Assembly: GCA_002317575.1 (NCBI GenBank)
Contig: DCIH01000114.1
Coordinates: 4,319-13,689 of the forward strand
DNA: 9,371 bases
Direction: 5' to 3'
Source: Verrucomicrobia bacterium UBA1731
GTDB lineage: Bacteria > Verrucomicrobiota > Kiritimatiellia > RFP12 > UBA1067
Shown: in pieces, positions 1 through 8,200 of the stretch
Layout: every line of letters starts with the position of its first letter
Numbering within the stretch: the stretch's first letter is position 1
Notes under the pieces: model-generated
Databases searched by the model: none
Told to the model about the DNA's origin: nothing
The model's input: the letters and a program-made list of their open reading frames with translations, nothing else
Made by a program: the position numbers and the translations under genes

Positions 1-555
1 GTGCTGAAGCACTACAAGGGCGTGTGCCACGTGTACGTGGACGACAAGGCGGATCTCGCGATGGCGCTGGCGATTCTGGACAACGCCAAGACGCAGCGTC
101 CGAGCGCGTGCAACGCGGCGGAGTGTCTGCTCGTGCAGGAGGACCTTGCGCCGCTGTTCTTGCCGATGGTGCGCGTCTGGGCGGCGGACAAGGGCGTGGC
201 GCTCCACGAAGGGGCCGACTGCGACTGGTCGCGCGAGTTCCTCGCGCTGGAGCTGAACGTGGGGCGCGTCAAGGATGTGGCGGCGGCGATCGCGCATGTG
301 AACGCGCACGGCAGCCACCATTCCGACTGCATCGTGACGATGGACAAGGCGCGCGCGGACCTCTTTCTGCGCGACGTCGATTCCGCCGCCGTGTACTGGA
401 ACGCGTCCACGCGCTTCACGGACGGCGCCGAATTCGGCATGGGCGCGGAGATCGGGATTTCTACGGACAAGCTGCACGCGCGCGGTCCGATGGGGCTCGA
501 AGAACTCACCACCTACAAATACCGCGTCGTCGGCGACGGCGCCATTCGCGGGTAA
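1..555 (+). CDS. proA: Glutamate-5-semialdehyde dehydrogenase (gamma-glutamyl phosphate reductase), C-terminal part
   Basis: This cytoplasmic enzyme reduces gamma-glutamyl phosphate to glutamate-5-semialdehyde with NADPH, the second step of proline synthesis from glutamate. The 184 visible residues are the C-terminal part of a protein usually a little over 400 residues long; the first codon (GTG) is an internal valine, because the gene runs off the left edge. Family landmarks: HYKGVCHVYVD at the edge, NAKTQRPSACNA holding the expected catalytic cysteine C37, EFGMGAEIGIST at 144-155, and the near-invariant C-terminal RGPMGLEELTTYKY at 161-174. The sequence ends at the usual family C-terminus, so it looks intact on this side. 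The next gene starts 18 nt downstream with its own ribosome binding site, so the two may be co-transcribed, although no functional link to proline synthesis is evident. Identification is very secure; whether the missing N-terminus is intact cannot be seen. Confidence 0.96.
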   Translation: MLKHYKGVCHVYVDDKADLAMALAILDNAKTQRPSACNAAECLLVQEDLAPLFLPMVRVWAADKGVALHEGADCDWSREFLALELNVGRVKDVAAAIAHVNAHGSHHSDCIVTMDKARADLFLRDVDSAAVYWNASTRFTDGAEFGMGAEIGISTDKLHARGPMGLEELTTYKYRVVGDGAIRG

Positions 556-573
556 GCGGCCAGGGAAACGTCG

Positions 574-1089
574 ATGGATCAACACGACATGTTCGCCGAA
601 ATGCTCGGCATCAAGAAGGAACCGCCGCCCGCGAAGAAGAAAAAGCCCGCGCCCGTCGAGTCGGCGGCGGAGATGGAAGCGGTTCCCGAAGTGGAGCCGG
701 AGGTCGTTCCCGCGGAAGACGCGGAACCCGACGAGTTGGACGTCCAGAAGGTGGTGGTGGAGGAGCTCGCGGCGGACGCCGCGCGTCTCTCGGAGGAGAA
801 CGCGCGGTTGGCGGAAGAGAACGGCCGGTTGGCCGAGGAGAAGTCGCGCCAGATGGCGGCAAGCGTCGGATCTTTGGCCGAGAGCGCCCGCTTGGGTTCG
901 GAGAATGTCGCCCTCGCAGCGCGCATCGTCGCTTTGGGCAAGGCCTTGACCGACAAGGACGCCGAGCTGGCGGCGCTGCGGCGCGAGAACGCCGAGCTGC
1001 GGAGCGAGAACGCCGCGCTCGAGGAGAAGCTCGCGCGCATGGCGCGTGCGCGCTACGCGAGGATGAAGGTTGAAAGGTTGAAGGGTTGA
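574..1089 (+). CDS. Acidic coiled-coil protein of unknown function
   Basis: I do not recognise a family for this 171-residue protein. Start: ATG at 574, with AGGGA at 562-566 seven nt upstream. The N-terminus (1-15) holds a short segment MFAEMLGIKKE, followed by a proline/lysine stretch (about 15-27, with PPPAKKKK) and a disordered acidic Glu/Pro/Val-rich linker (about 28-62). Residues about 63-170 are predicted coiled coil. R71-Q93 contains three tandem heptads of the type RLxEEN/K, and A130-L153 repeats leucines every seven residues among Glu/Arg/Asn. There is no signal peptide or membrane segment, so it is probably cytoplasmic. The last residues (KVERLKG) and the TGA stop are encoded by an octamer repeat array, so the C-terminus may be a by-product of that array. 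It sits 18 nt after proA and 11 nt before the GH106 gene. It could be a structural or scaffold-like protein, but the sequence does not establish a role. Confidence 0.75.
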   Translation: MDQHDMFAEMLGIKKEPPPAKKKKPAPVESAAEMEAVPEVEPEVVPAEDAEPDELDVQKVVVEELAADAARLSEENARLAEENGRLAEEKSRQMAASVGSLAESARLGSENVALAARIVALGKALTDKDAELAALRRENAELRSENAALEEKLARMARARYARMKVERLKG

Positions 1090-1091
1090 AG
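1061..1091 (+). repeat. Short tandem octamer array (GGTTGAAR, three full units plus a degenerate one)
   Basis: A degenerate first copy GGATGAA (1061-1067) is followed by GGTTGAAA (1068-1075), GGTTGAAG (1076-1083) and GGTTGAAG (1084-1091). The array covers the last codons and the stop of the coiled-coil gene. Its right end leads into a G-run just before the GH106 start. The unit length of eight is not a multiple of three, so each gain or loss of a unit would shift the reading frame at the end of the upstream gene. The purine-rich GAAGG parts also resemble Shine-Dalgarno sequence. Confidence 0.8.
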
Positions 1092-1094
1092 GGG
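1088..1094 (+). promoter_or_regulatory. Shine-Dalgarno-like site deciding the GH106 gene start
   Basis: GAAGGGG lies 6 nt before the ATG at 1101 and partly overlaps the last octamer of the repeat array and the upstream stop codon. The spacing favours ATG 1101. A second ATG at 1110 would also leave an intact signal peptide, with only a G-run 9 nt upstream. The in-frame TTG at 1086 would lie inside the repeat and lacks support. Confidence 0.5.
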
Positions 1095-1100
1095 TGGGGG

Positions 1101-4076
1101 ATGGAAAACATGAAAAAGAAATTGTTTGCGTTGGTGGCGGGGATGGCGGTTGGCGCTTGGGCGGCGGACGCCGGGAAACTGGCGGCGGGCTTCGACGCGC
1201 CGCCGCACGATTGCTTCCCGGAGACATGGTACCACTTCATCAACGGGAATGTCACGAAGGAAGGCATCGCGGCCGACCTCGACGCCTTGAAGCAGGCGGG
1301 CGTTTCCGGCGTCCAGTTCTTCCACGGCGGCGGCATCGGCACGGAGCCGTGGCCGGGCGTCCCCGAACCGCTCAACTGCCTGAGCGCGAAGTGGGACGAC
1401 TGCGTGCGCTACATCGCGGACGAATGCCACACGCGCGGGCTCACCTTCAAGATGCAGAACTGCCCCGGCTGGTCGATGTCCGGCGGGCCGTGGATCAAGG
1501 CGCAGGACGCGATGCGGTCGATCGCGTGGAGCACGACCTTCTCGAAGGGCGGCAAAACGGCGCTGCCGCTCCCCGCCACGGCGACGGACGACAAGGCCGG
1601 CCGCGACTGGCGCGACATCGTGGTGGTGGCGTTCCCGCGTCCCGCGGGCGACGGCGCGATGCTGGAGATGAAGAAACTTCCCGAGCAGGACGAAGGGCGC
1701 ACGCTCACATGGGAGGCGACGAGCGCCGAGCCGTTCTGTCTGCGCACGCTGGAGATGCCGTGCGCGCAGGCGATGAACCACGGGCGCTGCTACGATCCCG
1801 AGGTGTCCGCGACGCTCGCCGTGGAGGAGAATGGCAAATGGCGCGATCTGCGCACGTGGGCGATGCCGCGCAGCAACTGGCAGGACGACCAGCCGTTGTC
1901 GCTGGCGACGCCCGAGACGACGGCGAAGAAATTCCGCGTGACGGTGGCGGGCAAATCCTACGCGCCGAAGGTGCCGCAGGTGCGGCTCTTCGGCCGCGCG
2001 TATCCGCACAGCTGGGAATCGGAGAGCGCGAACTGTCTGCGCGAGCTGATGCACGACGCGCCGTGCGCGAACGCGCAGGGCGCGTACGTGGATCCGGCGG
2101 CGATCAAGCGCTTTCCCGGCGGCGCGTCCGTTGAGCTGCCGCCCGGCGACTGGACCGTTCTGCGCATCGGCCACGTGAACACGCTGCGGCGGAACGGTCC
2201 CGCGCCCGCGGAGGCGACGGGCTGGGAATGCGACAAGCTCGCGAAGAAGGGCATCGAGCAGAGCTTTAAGGGCTATGTGGGGCGGTTGACGCGCAAGGGC
2301 GGTCCGCTCGAAGGCAAGCTGGACGGCATGATCCTGGACAGCTGGGAGTGCTGTTGCCAGACGTGGACGGACGGCATGGACACGCTCTTCAAGGACAAGT
2401 GGGGGTACGGTCTCGAGAACTGGTGGCCGGCCTTGTGCGGCTACGTGGTGGGCGACCGCGAAAAGACGACGTGCTTCTACCGTGACTGGCGCGTGAACAT
2501 CTCCGACCTCCTGACGAAGAACTTCTACGGCCGCATGGGCGAACTCGCGCGCCAGAACGGTTTCTCGGTGGCGTTCGAGACGGCGAGCGGCGATGTGTTC
2601 CCCGGCGACATCCTCGAATACTACAAGGGCGCGGACGTGCCGATGTGCGAATACTGGCGCGCGGCCGAGGCGGGGTTCGGTCCGAAATGGATCGAGAATC
2701 CCGAGTTCAAGCCGTTCCGTCCCACGGTGAGCGCGGCGCGGCTGTACGGCAAGAAGCGCGTGGACGCCGAGGCGCTCACGGGGGGCCTCAGCTGGAACGA
2801 GGATTTCCGCCACTTCAAGTGGCACGTGGACCGCGCGTTCGCGAAGGGCGTCACGCACCATGTGTTCCACACCTGCACGCACAATCCGCAGCCGAACGGG
2901 TTGCCGCCCGGGCCGAGTTTCGGCGACTGGCAGATCGGTTCGCCCTTCGTGCGCGGCCAGCGCTGGTGGAAGCTGATGCCGTATTTCACGAAATACCTCG
3001 CGCGCTGCACGTGGATGCTCGAGCAGGGGCAATCCGCCGCCGACGTGCTCGTGTACCTGGGCGACGAGCAGGACCACAAACCGCGCGAAAACAGCACGCC
3101 CGTGCCGGCGGGCTACGAGTACGACTACCTGAATCCGGACGGTCTCATGAACTTTGTTTCCGTGAAGGACGGGCGTTGGGTCACGAAGGCGGGGCTTTCG
3201 TACGCCGTTCTGTACGTGCAGGACAACCGCCGGCTCCGTCCCGGGACGCTCCAGAAACTGGAAGCCGCGAAGAAGGCGGGCGCCGAGGTGGTGGGGCTCG
3301 CCGGCGACGCGCGCACGCTCGCGGACGTCCTCGCCGCGCGCGGCGTGAAGCCGGACGTGGAGACGCTGTCCGGCCGCGCGTTCTGGCAGCACCGCCGCGA
3401 CGCGGACGCCGACTGGTACTTCCTCGCGCCCGCGGACGGCCAGGAGACGAAGGTGCGTCTGCGCGACGCGGCGGGCCGCGCGTGCGAAATCTGGAATCCG
3501 CGCACGGGCTCGCGGACGGCGCTCGCGGACGGCGTGGTGGCGTTCGACGAATCCGTGTTCGTGGTGGCGCACAAGCGCGCCGGCGAGGGCGCCGTCGCCA
3601 CAACGCGCGGCCGCACGGCGGGCAAGTCGATCGTGGGCATGTGGACCGTGTCGTTCGACAAGGGCTTTGGCCGCGACCAGCCGATGCGTCTCACGACGCT
3701 CAAGCCCTGGAAGGATCTCGCGGGCACGGACGAGGCGAAGCACTACGCCGGCACGGCTACATACGCGATCGATTTCGAGTGGGACGGGAAGGCAACCGTG
3801 CTCGAAACGCCGCATCTGGAAGGCGTCGCCGAAGTGCGCGTGAACGGCCAGCTCGCGGGCGCCATCTGGTGCGCGCCGATGCGGCTCGATCTGGCGGGGC
3901 TGCTCAGGCCTGGGAAGAACCATCTGGAAATCATGGTCGTCACGCCGTGGTACAACCGTCTCGTGTACGACGCCGGCCAGCCGGTGGAAAAGCGCAAGAC
4001 ATGGACGCGCGGCGGTCCCGGAACGAACGCGACGCTGAAGGTTTCCGGCCTGCTCCCGCCCGTGTTGCTGAAATAG
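1101..4076 (+). CDS. Secreted glycoside hydrolase, GH106 type (alpha-L-rhamnosidase family)
   Basis: A 991-residue exported enzyme, probably removing terminal alpha-L-rhamnose (or a related deoxysugar) from polysaccharide or glycan outside the cytoplasm. Residues 1-21 form a Sec signal peptide: MENMKKK, a hydrophobic stretch, then a signal peptidase I site AWA before A22. The mature N-terminus carries the family signature WYHFINGNVTKEGIAADL with an FFHGGGIG segment, the start of the TIM-barrel core. Further family-type motifs are LDSWE (D413, E416), FETASGD (E493), MCEYW (E517) and DAEALT (E557). GH106 enzymes use acidic residues in an inverting mechanism; E416 and E517 are my best candidates, unproven. 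Residues about 648-780 resemble the amidotransferase-like domain of these enzymes, and about 845-991 form a beta-sandwich with VNGQLAG at 914-920. Length fits the family. An odd feature is three cysteines in a row (417-419) beside E416. The GH29 gene follows after 31 nt, so the two are probably one operon. The family call is firm; the substrate is inferred. Confidence 0.85.
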   Translation: MENMKKKLFALVAGMAVGAWAADAGKLAAGFDAPPHDCFPETWYHFINGNVTKEGIAADLDALKQAGVSGVQFFHGGGIGTEPWPGVPEPLNCLSAKWDDCVRYIADECHTRGLTFKMQNCPGWSMSGGPWIKAQDAMRSIAWSTTFSKGGKTALPLPATATDDKAGRDWRDIVVVAFPRPAGDGAMLEMKKLPEQDEGRTLTWEATSAEPFCLRTLEMPCAQAMNHGRCYDPEVSATLAVEENGKWRDLRTWAMPRSNWQDDQPLSLATPETTAKKFRVTVAGKSYAPKVPQVRLFGRAYPHSWESESANCLRELMHDAPCANAQGAYVDPAAIKRFPGGASVELPPGDWTVLRIGHVNTLRRNGPAPAEATGWECDKLAKKGIEQSFKGYVGRLTRKGGPLEGKLDGMILDSWECCCQTWTDGMDTLFKDKWGYGLENWWPALCGYVVGDREKTTCFYRDWRVNISDLLTKNFYGRMGELARQNGFSVAFETASGDVFPGDILEYYKGADVPMCEYWRAAEAGFGPKWIENPEFKPFRPTVSAARLYGKKRVDAEALTGGLSWNEDFRHFKWHVDRAFAKGVTHHVFHTCTHNPQPNGLPPGPSFGDWQIGSPFVRGQRWWKLMPYFTKYLARCTWMLEQGQSAADVLVYLGDEQDHKPRENSTPVPAGYEYDYLNPDGLMNFVSVKDGRWVTKAGLSYAVLYVQDNRRLRPGTLQKLEAAKKAGAEVVGLAGDARTLADVLAARGVKPDVETLSGRAFWQHRRDADADWYFLAPADGQETKVRLRDAAGRACEIWNPRTGSRTALADGVVAFDESVFVVAHKRAGEGAVATTRGRTAGKSIVGMWTVSFDKGFGRDQPMRLTTLKPWKDLAGTDEAKHYAGTATYAIDFEWDGKATVLETPHLEGVAEVRVNGQLAGAIWCAPMRLDLAGLLRPGKNHLEIMVVTPWYNRLVYDAGQPVEKRKTWTRGGPGTNATLKVSGLLPPVLLK

Positions 4077-4092
4077 TCCGCAGAACGATCAC

Positions 4093-4098
4093 AAGGAG
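4093..4098 (+). promoter_or_regulatory. Ribosome binding site of the GH29 gene
   Basis: AAGGAG is a near-perfect Shine-Dalgarno sequence 9 nt before the ATG at 4108. It fixes the start and shows that this gene, although only 31 nt behind the GH106 gene, is initiated independently. Confidence 0.8.
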
Positions 4099-4107
4099 AA
4101 ACGAAAC

Positions 4108-5175
4108 ATGACCACACGCAAAAACTTCCTGCTCGGCGGCGCTTCGGCGCTCGCGTTCGCGTCTTCGTTCACCGCCGCCGCCGACACGGACAGTCCGCAA
4201 TTGGCGGCGTCCAAGAAATGGTTCAAGAAAGCCCAGTACGGCATGATGGCGCACTGGGGGCTCTATTCGATGCTCGGCGGCGAATGGAAGGGCAAACGCA
4301 TGGGCCAGGCGTACATCGGCGAATGGATCCAGCAGTACTACCGCATCCCGAACGCCGAATACGCCGCGCTCGCCAAGGCGTTCAATCCCGTTTTCTTCAA
4401 TGCGGACGAATGGGTGCAGCTTGCGCGCGACGCGGGCATGAAGTACATCGTCCTCACGTCCAAGCACCACGACGGTTTCGCGATGTTCCGCAGCAAGGTC
4501 TCCAAATTCAACATCGTCGACGCGACGCCGTTCAAGCGCGATGTGGTGGGCGAGCTCGCCGAGGCCTGCCGCAAGCACGGGCTCCGGCTCGGGCTCTACT
4601 ACTCGCAGGACCTCGACTGGCACGAGCGCGGCGGCGGCGGCTTCACCGTGGGCAAGACGTGGACCGACGGCGCGGGCTACTGGACGAACAACTGGGACTT
4701 CAAGGACGTCACGCGGGACGACTTCAACCGCTATTTCGAGGAGAAGTCCAAACCGCAGGTGCGGGAGATCCTCACGCAGTACGGCGACCTGTGTCTCATC
4801 TGGTTCGACATCGGCTTCACGCCCACGAAGGAGCAGTCCAACGATCTGTACGACATGGTGCGCAAGCTCCAGCCGGGCTGCCTCATCAATTCGCGCATCG
4901 GCTGCGGCAAGTGCGACTACACATCGGCCGGCGACAACGAAATCGTCAACGACGACAAGAGCGGCATGCTGTTCGAGACGCCCGCCACGATCAACGACAC
5001 GTGGGGCTACAAGGCGCACGACCAGAACTGGAAGACGGCCGAACAGATCCGAAACAACCGCGAGCACCTGAACAAACTCGGCGCGAATTACCTCCTGAAC
5101 GTGGGGCCGGATGGCCTCGGCCGCATTCCCGCGCCGTGCCACGACATCCTGCGCGCCGCGGCCCCCAAGGCGTGA
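4108..5175 (+). CDS. Secreted alpha-L-fucosidase, GH29
   Basis: A 355-residue enzyme expected to hydrolyse terminal alpha-L-fucose with retention of configuration. GH29 motifs run in order: WFKKAQYGMMAHWGLYS with H49, the barrel segment KYIVLTSKHHDGFAMF with H120-H121, GLYYSQDLDWH, LIWFDIGF with D234 as the expected catalytic nucleophile, and the C-terminal TINDTWGY and NYLLNVGPDGLGRIP. The acid/base residue varies in position across GH29; E278 or E290 are candidates here. The leader MTTRKNFLLGGASALAFASSF resembles a twin-arginine signal of the SRRxFL type, but with Arg-Lys instead of Arg-Arg, and a likely cleavage site near AAA-D. The protein ends right after the catalytic barrel, so it lacks the C-terminal beta-sandwich many GH29 enzymes have; the clean ending and stop suggest a natural short form, not a truncation. 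It is placed 31 nt after the GH106 gene. Family assignment is very secure; linkage preference is unknown. Confidence 0.95.
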   Translation: MTTRKNFLLGGASALAFASSFTAAADTDSPQLAASKKWFKKAQYGMMAHWGLYSMLGGEWKGKRMGQAYIGEWIQQYYRIPNAEYAALAKAFNPVFFNADEWVQLARDAGMKYIVLTSKHHDGFAMFRSKVSKFNIVDATPFKRDVVGELAEACRKHGLRLGLYYSQDLDWHERGGGGFTVGKTWTDGAGYWTNNWDFKDVTRDDFNRYFEEKSKPQVREILTQYGDLCLIWFDIGFTPTKEQSNDLYDMVRKLQPGCLINSRIGCGKCDYTSAGDNEIVNDDKSGMLFETPATINDTWGYKAHDQNWKTAEQIRNNREHLNKLGANYLLNVGPDGLGRIPAPCHDILRAAAPKA

Positions 5176-5183
5176 CGCCGCGG

Positions 5184-5212
5184 TTGCGGAGTCCGGCTTC
5201 GTAGGGTATAAT
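5184..5212 (+). promoter_or_regulatory. Sigma70-type promoter for the 1309-residue protein gene (and probably murJ)
   Basis: A perfect -10 box TATAAT lies at 5207-5212 and a TTGCGG -35-like box at 5184-5189, exactly 17 bp apart. The -35 box keeps the TTG of the consensus TTGACA. Transcription would start near 5219, giving a leader of about 50 nt before the ATG at 5269. This is the widest gap in the window (93 nt), and an AT-rich element in otherwise GC-rich DNA stands out. It separates the fucosidase operon from the next transcription unit, although read-through is possible because no terminator is visible. Confidence 0.72.
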
Positions 5213-5220
5213 GCGCGCAT
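5211..5220. other. 10-bp perfect palindrome at the predicted transcription start
   Basis: ATGCGCGCAT is identical to its reverse complement. It overlaps the last two bases of the -10 box and covers the discriminator and predicted +1. It could be an operator half or a chance GC-rich discriminator. The palindromic sequence is certain; function is not. Confidence 0.35.
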
Positions 5221-5255
5221 TTGCGATTTCAGCTTTTTGACACGGTTTCACAAAC

Positions 5256-5262
5256 AAAAGGA
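5256..5262 (+). promoter_or_regulatory. Ribosome binding site of the 1309-residue protein gene
   Basis: AAAAGGA sits 6 nt before the ATG at 5269. It decides the start in favour of this ATG over the upstream in-frame TTG at 5221. The TTG lies only about 2 nt after the predicted transcription start and would put 16 non-signal-like residues ahead of the leader peptide. Confidence 0.7.
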
Positions 5263-5268
5263 CACGGA

Positions 5269-8200
5269 ATGAAAATCAACAAAACGACGCTGGCGGCCTG
5301 CGCGGCCGCGGCCGCGTGCGGGGTTGCGGGCCTCGGATGCTTCACGCAGGGCAAGCAGGATGGCGCCGCCGGCAAGCAGGACGCCGCCGCCGTTGGCGGG
5401 ACTTCGCCCACCGTGGTGTACGCGGAGAACTTCCAGAAGCTCGGCAACTACGCGCCGGGCGTGGTGCGGGATCGCGCGTCCGTCGGCATCGACAACGAAC
5501 CGTGCTGGGAGCAGTACTTCGCGATGTCCGTGCATCCCAAGAAGGATCTGCTCCTGTGGGAGAAGGGCATTCCCGTCGCGAAGGGCGATTTCGACTTCGG
5601 TTTCGAAGTGCGCAACAACGCCGCCGTCGGCTACGCGCTCGTGCTGGGCGACCAGAAGGTCTCCATCACGAACGACTTCAAGAAGGGCTGGGGCGCGGTG
5701 CAGGTGAAGGCGCGCGGCGGCCAGGCCGATGTGTACCTCATGAAGGACCGCGTCTACGAGAAGTTCGCGTCGGTGAAGGTTCCGAAGGATCTCGCCACGG
5801 TGAACGTGTTCGCGCCGTCGAACGCGAACTTCAACGTCAAGAACGTGCTTTCGGAGACGGCGCGCGACGGCTTCCAGATCGACACGTCCGTGAAGCGCCT
5901 CTTCGCCGACTTCGCGTCGCTCGAACAGCCGTTCGAGGGGACGGTCTGCGACGCGCCCGTGGCGGTGACGCTGCCGGACGCGCCGCGCTGCGGCATCCGT
6001 CTCCAGAAGAACGCCGGCCAGATCGCCGTCGTCTGGCAGAACGTCGTCAAGAAACCCGGCAAGAAGGGCGAGCCGGCGACGGAATCGGTGCAGGCGTATT
6101 CGAACCTCGTGACGTTCGCGTCGGGCAAGTCGTTCAAGGACGGCGTGCTGCGGTTCCCCGGCCTCGGCGATCGCTACGTGCTGCCGCACAAGTTCGCGTT
6201 CGGTTCCCGCGCCGAGTGGGGCGGGCCGATGCCGCAGATGGCGGATCTGAAGCGCGAGCTGGCGCTGGTGCCGAACGCCACGAACCACGTCACGGACATC
6301 GACTTCGTGAAGACGGCCGACGGCACGCAGGTCTGGATCGACGGCAACTATGTGTCGACGCGCAAGGCCACGAAACCGTGTGCGTTCGTCCTTTCGGGCG
6401 GCGCGAAGTACGCGCTCAAGCCCGCGGCCGAAGCCGGCAAGCCCGAGTTCGTGAAGCTCGACCTCGCGGCGAACCCCAAGGCGAAGGCCTTCGCGAAGGC
6501 GGAGCTCAAGCGCGTCAAGGTCGGCGGCGGCATTCCGGTCGATGTCGTCAAGCCCCTCGATTCGCAGGACATCGCCATCTGCCATCAGGTGAAGGGCGCG
6601 TGGGCGCTGGAAGTCGAAGAGTACTTCTCCCGCAACCGCGGTCCGCTCATGGGCTTCCCGTGCGAGTCGCACTTCATCCTGCCGGCCGCGCTCTACAAGA
6701 AGGTCGCGATCGTGTTCGCGCTCGACCCCGATCCGAAGAAGGACGCGATCCTCACGGTGACGTTCGCCCGCTACGGCGCCGAGATCGGCGGCAACAAGCT
6801 CAAGCAGACGACGGTCGACTTCACCAAGGGCGTGCCCGAGACGTGCAGGAAGGTCGGCGAAGTCGCGCTGAACGGACAGACCGTGCCGCTCTACTACACG
6901 GAGATCGACGTGGATCTCGGCAAGATCCTCGACTTCACCACGCGCGACTTCATCAATGTCGAATTCACGGGCAAGCTCTGGGAGAACTTCCAGCAGGACG
7001 ACAAGTCCATGCGCCCGGATCCGGCTTCCAGCTCGTCCTTCAACCTCTTCGGCGTCACGCTCGTGAAGAGTCCGGTGAAGGCGACGCCCGTGTTGAGCGG
7101 TCCTGCGAACTGCTTCACCCAGGACGCCGCGAAGAAGACCACCGCGCTTGAGATCGCGAGCGGCTTCGGCACGGCGAAGGGCGAAGTCGAATGCCGCATC
7201 CTGGACGAGGACGGCAAGGAGGTGAAGACCTTCACGGAGTCGTTCAAGGTCTCCGGCGACGAGAAGAAGACGGTGGTCGCGGACTTCTCCGACTTCGGCC
7301 CTGGCTGGTACGAGATCCTCTGGACGGTCAAGGAAGGCGGCCAGGCCACGGTCACGCACCGCGGCGCTTTGGGCGTGGTGCCGCCGCTCGCCCGCATGTG
7401 GTCCCAGACCGCGTCGCCCTACGCGACGTGGCTCTTCATGGGCACGCACGGCGCGCCGACGGACGGCGAATGGGCGGGTCAGCTCCTGCAGATGGCGGGC
7501 ATCCGCAAGGCGTATCTCGACAAGAAGTACGCCGACAAGTACGGCGTCATTCCGATCGGTTCCGCGCACGCGCCGTCGGAGTGGGACGTGGCCAAGACGA
7601 ACTACGAGGAAATCGTCGTCAAGAACGTGCAGAAGGCGCTCAAGGAGAAGCCGTTCGTAGACCACATCATGCTGTGGCACGAATCGTCGCCGGGCGGTGA
7701 AGACCAGTGCTACGAGCTGCTGGGCCTGCCGGTTCCCGAACCGGGCGAATGGACGAAGAAGCGCAACGCGCGCGTCGCGAAGTACGTGACGGAGACGGCG
7801 CGCATCGTCCACAAGCACTTCCCCGGCGTCAAGGTGCAGATCGGCAACACGTCCGCTTCCGTGGGCGCGGTGACATATCCGATGCGCGGCGGCGCGGATC
7901 CCGCGGCCTACGACGCGATCGGCCTCGAATCGCCCTCGCAGATGGTGCCGCCGGAGCGCTTCAATGAAGTCGGTCTCCTCGGTCTCTTCCTGGCGCGCGA
8001 TCTCGCCACGAAGTGGGCGAAGCGTCCCGTGAAGGTGAACGGTTGCTACGAGTTCATCTACCGCAGCGAGCGCGACATCGGCCAGGAGCTCCAGGGCGAA
8101 TACCAGGCGCGCGACGTGGTCATCTGCCTCGCGCACGGCTTCACGCTCATCAGCCCCGGCATCTTCTTCGACTGCTCGTCGGGCTACTACAACGGCCTCT

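Noticed and set aside
24..1073. A 349-codon + strand frame overlapping proA and the coiled-coil gene
   Set aside because: Extremely Arg/Gly-rich low-complexity product typical of a wrong frame in GC-rich DNA; proA motifs lie in the other frame.
1086..1100. The TTG at 1086 as the start of the GH106 gene
   Set aside because: It lies inside the octamer repeat and would add MKGWG ahead of a good signal peptide. ATG 1101 has a better-spaced Shine-Dalgarno-like site, and ATG 1110 is the next alternative.
1053..3923. An antisense open frame of 956 codons opposite the GH106 gene
   Set aside because: Same compositional artefact; the + strand frame carries clear GH106-type motifs from end to end.
5178..5189. 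A small hairpin (CCGC, loop GGTT, GCGG) after the fucosidase stop, as a possible terminator
   Set aside because: Only four base pairs and no T-run follows; it overlaps the -35 region and is too weak for intrinsic termination.
5237..5242. A perfect TTGACA that could be a -35 box just before the giant gene
   Set aside because: The place 17 bp downstream reads GGACAC and overlaps the ribosome binding site, so there is no -10 box; a transcript from it would start inside the gene.
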